From an uncultured Bacteroidales bacterium (lineage in GTDB: Bacteria > Bacteroidota > Bacteroidia > Bacteroidales > Muribaculaceae), in NCBI GenBank assembly GCA_902793405.1, contig CADBDH010000009.1, forward strand, positions 18,780-82,779: a stretch of 64,000 bases of DNA. Direction: 5' to 3'. Made by a program: the position numbers and the translations under genes. The notes beneath the pieces are model-generated. The model had not been told where the DNA came from. It saw only the letters and a program-made list of their open reading frames with translations, and did no database searches. Positions 40,565 to 50,213 of this stretch are shown here, piece by piece (position 1 is the first letter of the stretch; each line of letters begins with the position of its first letter).

Positions 40565-40798
40565 GAAACCAAATCAATCCCACACCTGTTTGGCAAACCA
40601 TATCGCATCCATTTTACACATAATGGCAAGAAGCGCTCATTCCTTCTCTCCCCTCCCGATACAGAGATAGGGGTTGCCATAGATGGTTATTATGATTTGG
40701 GGTGGTATATAGATGAAGGTGTTATTCATAACTCAATAACAGGAGAAGAAAAGGAACGTAACTTCATAACCTTTAAGGTTGATAAAGAGATTGATTAA
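40565..40798 (+). pseudogene. Remnant of an unknown gene (3' part, no start codon)
   Basis: One frame is open for 77 codons and encodes protein-like sequence, including LFGKPYRIHFTHNGKKRSF and GVAIDGYYDLGWYIDEG, ending in KVDKEID and a stop at 40796-40798. Two stop codons lie just upstream in the same frame (40559-40564), and no ATG, GTG or TTG starts it sensibly. It looks like the end of a gene whose 5' part was lost. Family not recognised. Confidence 0.5.
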
Positions 40799-40909
40799 TC
40801 GTAGCCTATTGATTGACAGCATCATAGCCATGTTTTGGCCATGGTCGGTTGCTGAGGCTGCATTGGCGTCAGCTTGTTGACATCGGCTTTTTTCATATTT
40901 TTCTTTTTT

Positions 40910-40946
40910 CTGTGCAGATAGACTGCACAGTTTCATTATATATTTG
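40910..40946 (+). promoter_or_regulatory. Island operator S1 and promoter of the ASCH gene
   Basis: CTGTGCAG-ATAGA-CTGCACAG (40910-40930) is a perfect inverted repeat. Eight bp downstream is the -7 box TATATTTG (40939-40946). There is no TTTG at -33; the operator occupies that position. This is the best copy of the five-copy family S1-S5. Confidence 0.82.
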
Positions 40947-40987
40947 CGGTGCATAATCAAAATATTAACCGAATAAAAGCTATAACT

Positions 40988-41767
40988 ATGAAAGTATTAT
41001 CAGTACAGCAGCCGTGGGCTTCACTCATCGTGGCAGGAATCAAAGACGTGGAGAACCGCACCTGGAAACCTAAGGAAATGCCTGGACGTATACTCGTCCA
41101 CGCCAGTAAAAAGTGCTCCATACTCACTATGGGCAAAGAGCCTGTTGAGTGGGTGCAGGAGATCTTGAACGAAATCACCTTTGGCAATCTACCCGATTTC
41201 CCCGAAATGCCTGATGGCGCTATCATCGGCTACGTGACCGTCGATAGTGTAGACAAGGACAATGCAAGCAGTATTTGGGCGGCTGGTGAGAGTAATGACG
41301 AACGCCTCTACTACTGGCACCTCAAGGATGCTTTCATCTTTGACGAGCCCATCACTGGCGTGAAGGGCAAACTCCACCTCTGGGACTATGATTTAGACGA
41401 GAATAACCTGCCGGCAACCCATCAAGTAAAGTTGGTAGGCGTTGAGGTCGAAGATGACCATGTGTTCATTCCTGTCATCAAGGACATTTGGGACAAGCTT
41501 CAACCTAACGGATCGTTTGCTATTGAACTAGGTAGCCCTGCCGTGGAGCTGTGTTTGCCTGATGTCTATGACTTGAAGCCATTAAAGACCATTACCTTCA
41601 TCCACGATGGTCAGCAGCGCTCCTTCGCTCTCAGACCTGAGACCGAATGGAAATACTACACAGACGGCAGTGAGGACCAGAATCCCGCCATGTACTTGTC
41701 CTTGCTCAATCCCGAAGATGCCGCGCGCAATATTGCCTATTTCATTTGGGGAGAGGAACTCAAATAA
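40988..41767 (+). CDS. ASCH-domain protein
   Basis: A 259-residue protein whose first 130 or so residues form an ASCH domain (PUA-like fold). It starts with the typical VLSVQQPWASLIVAGIKDVE and NRTW segment, and later has GRILVHASKK, IIGYVTVDSV and the WHLKDA strand. ASCH domains bind RNA or modified nucleosides, and some are amidohydrolases of N4-acetylcytidine; which applies here is unknown. The C-terminal half (about 140-259) is not recognised. The ATG at 40988 gives the usual ASCH start. It is the first gene of the defence island and is controlled by operator S1. Confidence 0.83.
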   Translation: MKVLSVQQPWASLIVAGIKDVENRTWKPKEMPGRILVHASKKCSILTMGKEPVEWVQEILNEITFGNLPDFPEMPDGAIIGYVTVDSVDKDNASSIWAAGESNDERLYYWHLKDAFIFDEPITGVKGKLHLWDYDLDENNLPATHQVKLVGVEVEDDHVFIPVIKDIWDKLQPNGSFAIELGSPAVELCLPDVYDLKPLKTITFIHDGQQRSFALRPETEWKYYTDGSEDQNPAMYLSLLNPEDAARNIAYFIWGEELK

Positions 41768-41838
41768 AAACTTGCCACACCACATCGATAGATAAAGGCC
41801 AACCTTTATCACTATTTCTTCTTAATTTCACAGTGATT

Positions 41839-41870
41839 GTTGGCATTTTCGAAAATTATTAGTATTTTTG
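41839..41870 (+). promoter_or_regulatory. Promoter of the WYL regulator gene
   Basis: GTTG (41839-41842), 20 bp and TATTTTTG (41863-41870) fit the consensus with one mismatch. Unlike promoters S1-S5 it has a -33 element and lacks the 21-bp operator, so the regulator gene does not seem to control itself through it. Confidence 0.6.
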
Positions 41871-41908
41871 TGAGTCAGAATAAACCTTGATATAAACTCA
41901 GTCATCCG

Positions 41909-42946
41909 ATGCCAGTTAACAAGAATGCCTACATACGTTACCGCGCGCTTGACCGCTGTTTTCGCAACAGGCAGCGACGCTTCTTTATGGACGATCTGAT
42001 TGATGCCTGTACCGAAGCCTTGGTTGCAGCCAACTTTGACGGTGGCGTAGGCCGTCGTCAGATATTCAATGACATCCTCTTTATGGAGAGCGTTGATGGA
42101 TTCGACGTTGAGATAGAACGCTTGCGCGAAGGCAAGAAAGTATATTACCGTTATAAGGATCCCGACACAAGCATCAACCAGCAGCCCATCTCCAAGGCTG
42201 AGGCTCAACAGTTGCAGCAAGCCATTAGCACGCTGACCCGCTTCCGTGGCCTTCCGCAGTATGAATGGATTGAGGAAGTCATCACCAACCTTGAACACCG
42301 CTTTGACCTCGAGGGCAAGAGCGTGGGCGTTGTATGCTTTGAGCAGAACCGCGAGCTAAAAGGGTTGGAATATCTGGGTCCGCTTATCGACGCAGCCACC
42401 GAGCACAAGGTTCTCAAAATCAACTACCATAACTACAAGCGTGGTGGGCGTGATATGGAGTTCATTTTTCACCCCTATCACCTCAAGCAATACAATAACC
42501 GATGGTTCGCTTTCGGGCGCAATGATGCTACAGGTCAGATTCTGAACCTGGCTCTCGACCGGATAGAAGGTACTGAGCCCTGTGACGAAATTGAGTTCAT
42601 CGTTAACACCGAGATTGATTTTGATCATCACTTCGATAACGTTATCGGCGTTACTATCCCCAACGACCCGGAGGTTAAGCGTGTCGTGTTCCGCACCACG
42701 CCAGAGCGTTACCCCTACATCTGGTCCAAGCCGCTCCATCCCTCACAACGCATTGTGGACCGCAAGCAGTGCATGTTGAGTATTGATGTCGCCCCCAACC
42801 CCGAACTGGAGCAAAAATTGTTGTCCTTCGGGCCCGACATCGAGGTGCTGGAGCCAGAGCATTTACGGGAGCAGATCAAGAAAAAAGTTGAAGATTCTTA
42901 CAATAAATATTTTTCTGTGCACAAAGGTCGCACAGATGGGGAGTAA
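41909..42946 (+). CDS. WYL-domain transcriptional regulator
   Basis: A 345-residue regulator. Residues about 1-70 form a winged helix-turn-helix of the type common in Bacteroidota WYL proteins (MPVNKNAYIRYRALDRCFRN). The WYL domain spans about 155-235, with LKQYNNRWFAFGRND carrying the W-F/Y motif and NLALDRIEG carrying the conserved Arg, and a C-terminal extension follows (about 240-335). WYL regulators such as BrxR and CapW control phage-defence loci and bind inverted repeats. The five S1-S5 operators around it are its likely targets. Operator S2 lies inside the last codons of this gene. Confidence 0.88.
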   Translation: MPVNKNAYIRYRALDRCFRNRQRRFFMDDLIDACTEALVAANFDGGVGRRQIFNDILFMESVDGFDVEIERLREGKKVYYRYKDPDTSINQQPISKAEAQQLQQAISTLTRFRGLPQYEWIEEVITNLEHRFDLEGKSVGVVCFEQNRELKGLEYLGPLIDAATEHKVLKINYHNYKRGGRDMEFIFHPYHLKQYNNRWFAFGRNDATGQILNLALDRIEGTEPCDEIEFIVNTEIDFDHHFDNVIGVTIPNDPEVKRVVFRTTPERYPYIWSKPLHPSQRIVDRKQCMLSIDVAPNPELEQKLLSFGPDIEVLEPEHLREQIKKKVEDSYNKYFSVHKGRTDGE

Positions 42947-42951
42947 ATTTG
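42915..42951 (+). promoter_or_regulatory. Island operator S2 and promoter of hsdM
   Basis: CTGTGCAC-AAAGG-TCGCACAG (42915-42935) has perfect 6-bp outer arms. The -7 box TAAATTTG (42944-42951) follows after 8 bp. It lies within the 3' end of the WYL gene and drives the hsdMSR operon. Confidence 0.75.
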
Positions 42952-42986
42952 CAAGAGAACAATAACAAAGTAACTATAATTAGATT

Positions 42987-45041
42987 ATGCCAAACAATCA
43001 GAACACCCAACGCGAGCAAGAACTTGCCAACATCATCTGGGACATCAAGGAGATTATCCGCAACCTCTATGATGACGCCGAGGTCGAGGACGTTATTCTG
43101 CCCTTTACCCTCCTGCGCCGTTTGGACTGCGTACTCGACTCACATCGCGAGGCTATCATGGCCGCTATCCAGGATGTGCCTGATGTGCAGAAGAAGTACA
43201 AACTTAAAGCCGAGATGAGAAAGCACAACCTCACGTTCTTCAACACTTCTGGGCTTTCGCTGGAGCGGCTGCTTGGTGCTCCAGAGCAGATCGGTCAGTC
43301 CTTTGAGACCTATCTCAATGGATTTACCGACAACGTGAAGGATATTCTCGCCAACTTCGTTCACAGCGATACCGATAGCGAGATTGTTGACTTGACACCC
43401 ATCTACTCTCGTCTGGAGCGCGGTAACAAGCTGTTCTCGGTCATCCAGTTGTTTGTACAGCGTGCCGACCTGCACCCCGATGTGGTGACTAACGCCATGA
43501 TGGGAACGGTGTTTGAGATTGTCATCCGTCGTTCTAAGGAAGCCAGCAACACCAAGGCTGGTCAGTTCTATACCCCTCGCGAGATTGTTCGCTTGCTCAC
43601 TTCACTCACCCTGTGTGGCCAGGAGAGCAAGCTCTATGAATACGGCAAGCATTTTACCGTCTATGATCCTTGTTGTGGAACTGGAGGAATGCTCACAGTA
43701 TGCAAAGAATACCTGCAAGAACTTTCTGGTCGTCCTGACATGAAAGTCTATCTTTATGGCCAGGAACTCAACGAGAAGACCTATGCCATCTGCAAGAGCG
43801 ACTTGCTGATGAAGGGTGATGACCAGAACCTTGACGAGCAGTTATACCAAGGTGACACTCTTGGCAACGACCGCCTGATTGGCAAAACCTTTGACTTCAT
43901 GCTTGCCAATCCCCCCTTCGGTGTGGATTGGGGAAAGGACGAGAATGTAAAGAAGCGTGTTCAGGACGACAATTGCCCCGGAGGTCGTTTTGAGGCTGGT
44001 CTGCCCAGTACCAACGACGGCTCATTGCTCTTCCTCCAGCATATGATTAGCAAGATGGATGCTGGCGGGTCACGCATCGGCATCGTCCTTAACGGTTCAC
44101 CGTTGTTTAACGGTGATGCGGGCAGTGGTTGGAGTAACATCCGTAAGATGCTGCTCGACCGCAACCTGCTTGACTGCATTGTTGCTTTGCCCAAAAGCCT
44201 GTTTTACGGAGCCGACATTCTTACGTACTTATGGATATTAGACAATAAACGTCCTGATGAGCGTCGAAACAAAGTACTCTTTATTGATGCAGCTCACAAA
44301 GAGTATCTCAATCTACTTCAAAAGAACCTGGGTAGAAAACGCTACGAGGTGAGCGAAGAAGGCTCTGCTGACATCCTTGAAATCTATCGGGACTATCAAT
44401 CTTGCTCACGTGACATCCGCAACGAAAAAACAGGCGAGGTCGAGCATCTTGAAATCGCCAAGTTGCTTGACTACGACGACTTCCGATATACTACTGTTGC
44501 CACTCGTCGCCCCCTGCGTGTCAAGGCTCAGGTTACCAACTACCGTATAGCCACTTGCATCAACGATAAGAAGTACAAGGACTGCCAGGATTGGTTGTCT
44601 CGCTTGTTTGAGGAAACCGATGGCAAGGAATACACCAATTTCAATGCTTTTATTGAGGATGCAAAAGCAGCATCCAAAAAACATGGCTACAAGTGGAGTA
44701 AAACCTACTATGACGCGCTGTTGAAATATTTTACCGAAGTTTGTCCCGAAGCCGACATCGTGCGTGATGGCAAGGGAAACCCTGTGGCAGATAGTGCCCT
44801 TAACGATACCGAAAAGATTCCCGCCAAGCAGGACATTGACGAGTACTTCGAGCGCGAGGTGCTGCCTTATGCCCCCGATGCCTGGATGGACCGTTCCAAG
44901 GACAAGTTGGGCGTGGAGTTCCCCTTCACCCGCCTATTCTATGTCTATCGTCCCCTTCGTAGCAGTGAGGACATTCTCAAGGAACTCGCTGCACTCGATG
45001 CCCAGATGGACAAGGAAATTGCAGAACTCTCAATCGACTAA
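42987..45041 (+). CDS. hsdM: Type I restriction-modification, DNA methyltransferase subunit
   Basis: This 684-residue subunit methylates adenine in the recognition site and, with HsdS, forms the methylase core. It has the helical HsdM N-domain (about residues 12-130), AGQFYTPREIVRLL (about 191), the SAM motif YDPCCGTGGML (about 225) and the catalytic NPPFG (about 307). The C-terminal part (about 470-684) is long. All catalytic motifs are intact. First gene of hsdM-hsdS-hsdR, with a 3-bp gap to hsdS, under operator S2. Confidence 0.95.
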   Translation: MPNNQNTQREQELANIIWDIKEIIRNLYDDAEVEDVILPFTLLRRLDCVLDSHREAIMAAIQDVPDVQKKYKLKAEMRKHNLTFFNTSGLSLERLLGAPEQIGQSFETYLNGFTDNVKDILANFVHSDTDSEIVDLTPIYSRLERGNKLFSVIQLFVQRADLHPDVVTNAMMGTVFEIVIRRSKEASNTKAGQFYTPREIVRLLTSLTLCGQESKLYEYGKHFTVYDPCCGTGGMLTVCKEYLQELSGRPDMKVYLYGQELNEKTYAICKSDLLMKGDDQNLDEQLYQGDTLGNDRLIGKTFDFMLANPPFGVDWGKDENVKKRVQDDNCPGGRFEAGLPSTNDGSLLFLQHMISKMDAGGSRIGIVLNGSPLFNGDAGSGWSNIRKMLLDRNLLDCIVALPKSLFYGADILTYLWILDNKRPDERRNKVLFIDAAHKEYLNLLQKNLGRKRYEVSEEGSADILEIYRDYQSCSRDIRNEKTGEVEHLEIAKLLDYDDFRYTTVATRRPLRVKAQVTNYRIATCINDKKYKDCQDWLSRLFEETDGKEYTNFNAFIEDAKAASKKHGYKWSKTYYDALLKYFTEVCPEADIVRDGKGNPVADSALNDTEKIPAKQDIDEYFEREVLPYAPDAWMDRSKDKLGVEFPFTRLFYVYRPLRSSEDILKELAALDAQMDKEIAELSID

Positions 45042-45044
45042 GCA

Positions 45045-46397
45045 ATGAAACGATACGATTCATATAAGGACAGTGGCGTTAAGTGGATAGGTGAAATACC
45101 AAGTCACTGGAAAGAGTATAGATTGAAGTATCTGCTTTCTCGTTCAGCTGCAGGTGTCTGGGGCGATGATGAAAAAGAAGACGAAAACGACATTGTTTGT
45201 TTTCGTATTGCCGATTTTGATTATGGCCATGGCTTTCTTAAATTTGATAATATAACGTATCGCAATATACAAAAGGGTCAACTTGAAGGACGCCTGCTTT
45301 CAATGGGAGATTTGCTCATTGAGAAATCAGGTGGAGGCGATACAAGTCCAGTTGGTAGAGTAGTCCGCTTCAATTATGATGGTATAGCGACTTGCTCTAA
45401 CTTTATTCATTCTATATCTGTTAAGGAAACGTCGTCAAGTAATTTCCTGTATTATTTTTTCTACTCATTATATGCGAATAAAGAAAACTTGCTATATTTT
45501 AATCAAACTACTGGTATTCAAAACTTAAAAGTTGGAGAATATCTTTCTCAATCAATCTTTTTGCCTGAGTTAGGAGAACAGAAGGCGATTGCAGAGTGGC
45601 TTGATGTGAAATGTGGGGAGATTGACAAATTGATAGCGACGCAGCAGCGGCGCATTGAGTTGTTGCAGGAGCTGAGGCAAAGCATCATCACACGTGCTGT
45701 CACCCGAGGCATTAATCCCGATGCCCCCCTACGTGACTCAGGCATCGACTGGATTGGCCAAATTCCTTCTCATTGGGAAATATCAAAAATGAATTATGTG
45801 TGTGATGTAATTACTGACTATGTTGCAAGTGGTAGTTTCGCCGATTTAAAAGTAAATGTGACATATTTAGATGAGCCAGATTATGCGATGCTTGTAAGAA
45901 CAGCAGATTTATCTCAAAAGAATAAAGATGTAGCAAAGGTATATGTCTCAAAACAATCATATGACTTTTTATCAAATTCAAATTTATTTGGAGGTGAGAT
46001 TATATTGCCCAATATCGGTGCGTCAATAGGTGACGTTTACATGGTTCCAATTGACCTCTATGACAAAATGACTTTGGCACCAAACTCAATTATGGTTAAA
46101 ACAAAATGGTGCGATCTGTTTTATTTCTATTATTTTAAAAGTGTTTGTGGTAGAAAGTCATTAGAGCTTATTGGTCAAGCTGCTGCACAAGGGAAGTTCA
46201 ATAAGACTGAACTAAGGCAGCTAAGACTTCCTCTTCCTCCTCTTTCTGAGCAGCGAGAAATCGTTGCCTATATTGAGAAAGAGACAACTAAGGTGGATCA
46301 TGCGCTACAGCAAGCTGAGCGTCAGATTGAACTGCTGCAAGAGTTGCGTCAAAGTGTCATTACCGAAGTGGTGACAGGAAAGCGCAAAGTATGTTGA
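45045..46397 (+). CDS. hsdS: Type I restriction-modification, specificity subunit
   Basis: This 450-residue subunit reads the DNA target through two target recognition domains (about residues 10-185 and 230-410). They are separated by two coiled-coil conserved regions with the same sequence plan, RRIELLQELRQSIIT and RQIELLQELRQSVIT. Each half opens with a similar motif, GVKWIGEIPSHWK and GIDWIGQIPSHWE. The recognition domains are A+T-richer than hsdM and hsdR, as expected for exchanged modules. No inverted hsdS fragment or recombinase is seen in the window. Confidence 0.93.
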   Translation: MKRYDSYKDSGVKWIGEIPSHWKEYRLKYLLSRSAAGVWGDDEKEDENDIVCFRIADFDYGHGFLKFDNITYRNIQKGQLEGRLLSMGDLLIEKSGGGDTSPVGRVVRFNYDGIATCSNFIHSISVKETSSSNFLYYFFYSLYANKENLLYFNQTTGIQNLKVGEYLSQSIFLPELGEQKAIAEWLDVKCGEIDKLIATQQRRIELLQELRQSIITRAVTRGINPDAPLRDSGIDWIGQIPSHWEISKMNYVCDVITDYVASGSFADLKVNVTYLDEPDYAMLVRTADLSQKNKDVAKVYVSKQSYDFLSNSNLFGGEIILPNIGASIGDVYMVPIDLYDKMTLAPNSIMVKTKWCDLFYFYYFKSVCGRKSLELIGQAAAQGKFNKTELRQLRLPLPPLSEQREIVAYIEKETTKVDHALQQAERQIELLQELRQSVITEVVTGKRKVC

Positions 46398-46420
46398 ATA
46401 ATAACTAACACCCGATAGCT

Positions 46421-49400
46421 ATGAATAATCCATTGAACGAGAAGAGATTTGAGGAACACATTGCCGAGTGCTTGGCACAAGGTGATCTGTATAATCAGCG
46501 CACTAGTGCACAGTTTAACATAGAGAAACTGTGCGACGTGGAGATGCTGGAACGCTTCTTGCGGGCCCAGAACAAAACGTGGATACAACTCGCGCACGCC
46601 TTCCCGGGTAAGGAGGTAGAAACCGTCATCAACGAGTATAACAAGAAGCTCAATCGTGGCGATAGCATCCTCACCATGCTCCTAAAGGGACTTACTATCA
46701 AGGGAATCAAGGTGAAACTCGTGCAGTTCAAGCCCGTACTTGATGGTCCCGAGAGTGATCCATACAAGCTTTATCGCAAGAATTGCTTCAGCGTCGTGCG
46801 GCAGATGCATTACAGCACAGCTGCAACTACTTATGGCAGCAAACAAGAAAACCTTGCCGAACTTGACTTGTGCATCCTTATCAACGGCATTCCCTTGCTC
46901 ACATGCGAACTCAAGAACGAGGGCACAGGCCAGAACTACGGCCACGGAATCTATCAGTACCGTTATGAGCGCAATCCAGAGAACCGAATGCTCAGGAACT
47001 GCCTCGTTCATTTCGTGATGGATAACAACTTTGTGTTCATGACAACGAAACTCGATGGCGAGAACACGCGTTTCCTGCCCTTTAACCGCGAGAGCGTGAA
47101 CCCGCCCATCGATGGCGAATATGCCACGGCCTACATGTGGCGTCCTGTTGAGGGAGAGCCCGAGAGCAATATCCTGGGTGCCGACTCGCTGCTTGACATC
47201 ATCGAGAACTTCTTCAAGCGCGCGAATGACGAGAAAAATAAACCGGTGGTGTACTTCCCCCGTTTCCATCAGCTGCGAGCTGTTCGTAAACTGCGCCGTA
47301 TGGTGCGTGAGGATGGTCCCGGGCACAACTACCTGATCCAGCACAGTGCGGGTTCGGGCAAAACCAAGTCAATGGCATGGCTGGCACATCAGCTGGCCAA
47401 CATGACCAATGCCGACAAGACACCCATCTTTGACAGCATCATCATGGTCACCGATCGCATTGTGCTCAACCGCAACATGGCAGACGATGTGGTGAACTTC
47501 CAGACCGTGGCAGGAACGGTCAAGGACATTCGCCGTGGCTCAAAGAACCTGGCCACTGCCTTGAACGAGGGACACCGCATCATCATCTCGACGGTGCAGA
47601 AGTTTGCTTTTGCCCTCAAGGACTTGAAGCGTGAACAGCATCGCAAGTATGCCATCATCGTTGACGAGGCGCATACCGCCATCGGTAACGAGAGCGCTAA
47701 GGATCTGGTCAACGCCCTCTCGACCGACGATGACCTGAAAGCAATTGAAGGCTTCAATCCCGAAGATTATGATAGTGACATGGATGCTCTCATGGCCTAT
47801 ATGCAGGTCATGCGGCGCATGATGAAACATATAAGCTACTTTGCATTTACCGCAACGCCAAAGGACAAGACCTACGCTCTATTTGGCAACAACGAAGGTA
47901 AAGCTCATGACCTGTACTCGATGAAGCAGGCCATTGACGAGAAATTCATCCTCGATGTGCTGCAGAACATCAAGAGCTATGTCACGATGTTTGAGTATAT
48001 CGAGAAGAACGAAGGAGCGGACAAGGACAAGTTGTTCGAGGAGAAAAAATCTCTTCGTGTCATCTATGACGAACTGAATAAGAACATGTACATCAAGTTG
48101 CGCAAGGCAACGATGATGCTTGACCACTTCATGCACCACAGCATCAACAAGATCGGTAAGAAGGCCAAGGCCATGGTCGTGACCGACTCACGCCAGGCAG
48201 CTGCTGACTACAAGCAACTGCTCGACCGCCTGATAGCTGACCAGTATGATGGACAGATCAAGACGCTGGTGGCCTTCTCGGGTGAGGTAGAGGACAGCCA
48301 TGGGCGCCGTTGCAGCGAGTCGAGCTTGAACGATGACCACGTCAAGGACGATGACATCCGCATCAAGTTCATGGAGGATGACTATAAGATTCTTGTGGTT
48401 GCCGAGAAATTCCAGACGGGCTTCGACCAGCCGCTGCTGCACACGATGTATGTCGACCGCTCATTGGGCGGCATCCAGTGTATCCAGACGCTGTCTCGCT
48501 TGAACCGCTGCTACCCGGGCAAGGAAGATACAATGGTGATTGACTTCCGCAACGATGTGGATAAAATCCAGAAGTCGTTCCAGCAGTATTATACAGAAAC
48601 CACGCTGGTGGGCGAGGTGGATACTCAGCGCCTCTACTCGCTTAAGGGTGACGTTGAAGTTTTCAACCTCTTTAACGATGATGAGGTTAACGCTGTTGCC
48701 GAAGGTATGGTCAACCCTGACAAGGTGCAGAATGTGCCAGCCATCTTAAAGCACATCGTTGAAGAACGTGTAAATCCCCTAGAGGATGATGTCAAGGACA
48801 GGTACCGTAAGCTAGTCAACCGCTATATTCGTCAATATGGCTTCATGGCCCAGCTGATGGACTTCACCGATCCTGACCTTGAGAAGTTCTATGTGTTCTG
48901 CAAGATCTTTTACAAGTATCTGCCTTATACCAAGGAGACCCTGCCCATGGAAATCCTGGAGCTCATCGACTTGAATAAGCTCCGCATTCAGATGAGCTAT
49001 GAGGGGCAGCTCGAACTCGAAGACGAGGAACAATTGCTCAAGAGCAGCCGTATCGGCGATGTTGGCCAGAAACAAGAAGAAGACAAACTCAGTATTAAGG
49101 AGATTCTCGACATTGTGAACAGCCCATGGGAGCAGTTCCTTGACGAGAACGACAAGATATTGAAGCAGATTTGGGAAGAGCTGCTCGTTGATCCTGAAAT
49201 CAACGATGCCTTTAATGCCAACAATACGTTTGACGTGATGATCAACCTAGTCAAGGAGAAGTTTGACGAGAAGATTGCCACCCAAATCGAGAAATACTAC
49301 AACTTCGCCGAAGTACTGGAGCGCGAACAAAGCCTCTCGCTCACCCTTATCGCCAAATTTGTTGAGGCCCTGTCTAGCCGTACTGCCAGGACAGCTCACA

Positions 49401-50047
49401 TTGAGTATGACGAGGGAGCACTGAAGGAAATCATTGTCGACAAGCAGCGCGACAACCTTGTTGAACTGTGCAGCCACTCCAGAAGCATCGAGGATATCGT
49501 GGATGTGATGTTTGACATCCTCAGTCAACCTAGTGTCCCCTCACTTGACGGTGTTGACGAGATGGTTAAAGACGACTTGAATAACATCTATCGTAATCCT
49601 GAGAACCGCATGGTGGACAAGGTGCGCTATTTCAACTCGCTTATATCTAAATATGAGGTATACCTTAAGAAAATGTATTATTTGATTCACAACGAGGAAG
49701 TAGAGAATTATGATGGAAGTAAACCGACTCTTGTGAATGCCATTTACGCCATTTATCCCTTAAGACAACTTAGAAATGCTTATAACTATAATAACTATAT
49801 TAATGATGAGCAACGCAAATACGCCCAGTTCCTCCGTATGGTAATTGATTGGCGCAATGACCGTGCTCATACAGCACCCTTGTCATCCGAGCAAGAGATC
49901 AATGCTGCAATCAGTGTCGTTGTTGCGATGTACTTGTATGCTACAGGCATCTTGATTTCCGACCTAGAGATAGCCGGATCCACTCGAGAACCGTCAACAT
50001 ACTACAACGAATTCTCCGACGACTATTCAGTGGCAGCAGAAGATTAA
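46421..50047 (+). CDS. hsdR: Type I restriction endonuclease, motor and nuclease subunit
   Basis: This 1208-residue subunit cuts unmethylated DNA after ATP-driven translocation. An N-terminal PD-(D/E)xK nuclease is visible (ELDLCIL, then LLTCELKNEGTGQ, about residues 145-170). Superfamily 2 helicase motifs follow: Walker A QHSAGSGKTKSM (about 307), the DEAH box IIVDEAHTAIG (about 413) and FTATPKD (about 476), with later FQTGFDQPLL and SRLNRCYPGK. A helical C-terminal domain binds the methylase core. The frame is intact throughout, so the system is probably active. Confidence 0.94.
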   Translation: MNNPLNEKRFEEHIAECLAQGDLYNQRTSAQFNIEKLCDVEMLERFLRAQNKTWIQLAHAFPGKEVETVINEYNKKLNRGDSILTMLLKGLTIKGIKVKLVQFKPVLDGPESDPYKLYRKNCFSVVRQMHYSTAATTYGSKQENLAELDLCILINGIPLLTCELKNEGTGQNYGHGIYQYRYERNPENRMLRNCLVHFVMDNNFVFMTTKLDGENTRFLPFNRESVNPPIDGEYATAYMWRPVEGEPESNILGADSLLDIIENFFKRANDEKNKPVVYFPRFHQLRAVRKLRRMVREDGPGHNYLIQHSAGSGKTKSMAWLAHQLANMTNADKTPIFDSIIMVTDRIVLNRNMADDVVNFQTVAGTVKDIRRGSKNLATALNEGHRIIISTVQKFAFALKDLKREQHRKYAIIVDEAHTAIGNESAKDLVNALSTDDDLKAIEGFNPEDYDSDMDALMAYMQVMRRMMKHISYFAFTATPKDKTYALFGNNEGKAHDLYSMKQAIDEKFILDVLQNIKSYVTMFEYIEKNEGADKDKLFEEKKSLRVIYDELNKNMYIKLRKATMMLDHFMHHSINKIGKKAKAMVVTDSRQAAADYKQLLDRLIADQYDGQIKTLVAFSGEVEDSHGRRCSESSLNDDHVKDDDIRIKFMEDDYKILVVAEKFQTGFDQPLLHTMYVDRSLGGIQCIQTLSRLNRCYPGKEDTMVIDFRNDVDKIQKSFQQYYTETTLVGEVDTQRLYSLKGDVEVFNLFNDDEVNAVAEGMVNPDKVQNVPAILKHIVEERVNPLEDDVKDRYRKLVNRYIRQYGFMAQLMDFTDPDLEKFYVFCKIFYKYLPYTKETLPMEILELIDLNKLRIQMSYEGQLELEDEEQLLKSSRIGDVGQKQEEDKLSIKEILDIVNSPWEQFLDENDKILKQIWEELLVDPEINDAFNANNTFDVMINLVKEKFDEKIATQIEKYYNFAEVLEREQSLSLTLIAKFVEALSSRTARTAHIEYDEGALKEIIVDKQRDNLVELCSHSRSIEDIVDVMFDILSQPSVPSLDGVDEMVKDDLNNIYRNPENRMVDKVRYFNSLISKYEVYLKKMYYLIHNEEVENYDGSKPTLVNAIYAIYPLRQLRNAYNYNNYINDEQRKYAQFLRMVIDWRNDRAHTAPLSSEQEINAAISVVVAMYLYATGILISDLEIAGSTREPSTYYNEFSDDYSVAAED

Positions 50048-50148
50048 TCCGCAATTAAAAGGAATGGGCTATCACAGTTTTTATATTGATGATAGTATTT
50101 CCTATTGGTTCAGAAGAAAACTGGCTATAAATAGATAGACAGTAAAAG

Positions 50149-50181
50149 TTTCGTAGACTTATAGGGTACCACTTAATTTTG
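50149..50181 (+). promoter_or_regulatory. Promoter of the Druantia-like pair
   Basis: TTTC (50149-50152), 21 bp and TAATTTTG (50174-50181) fit the consensus with one mismatch, 33 bp before the ATG at 50214. No S-type operator is present, so this pair seems to be expressed independently of S1-S5. Confidence 0.55.
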
Positions 50182-50213
50182 ATAATTAATTGACAAATAT
50201 AATTACATGAATT

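Noticed and set aside
40733-40960. 75-codon frame on the minus strand before the ASCH gene
   Set aside because: It overlaps operator S1 and the gene remnant on the other strand and has no family features or promoter.
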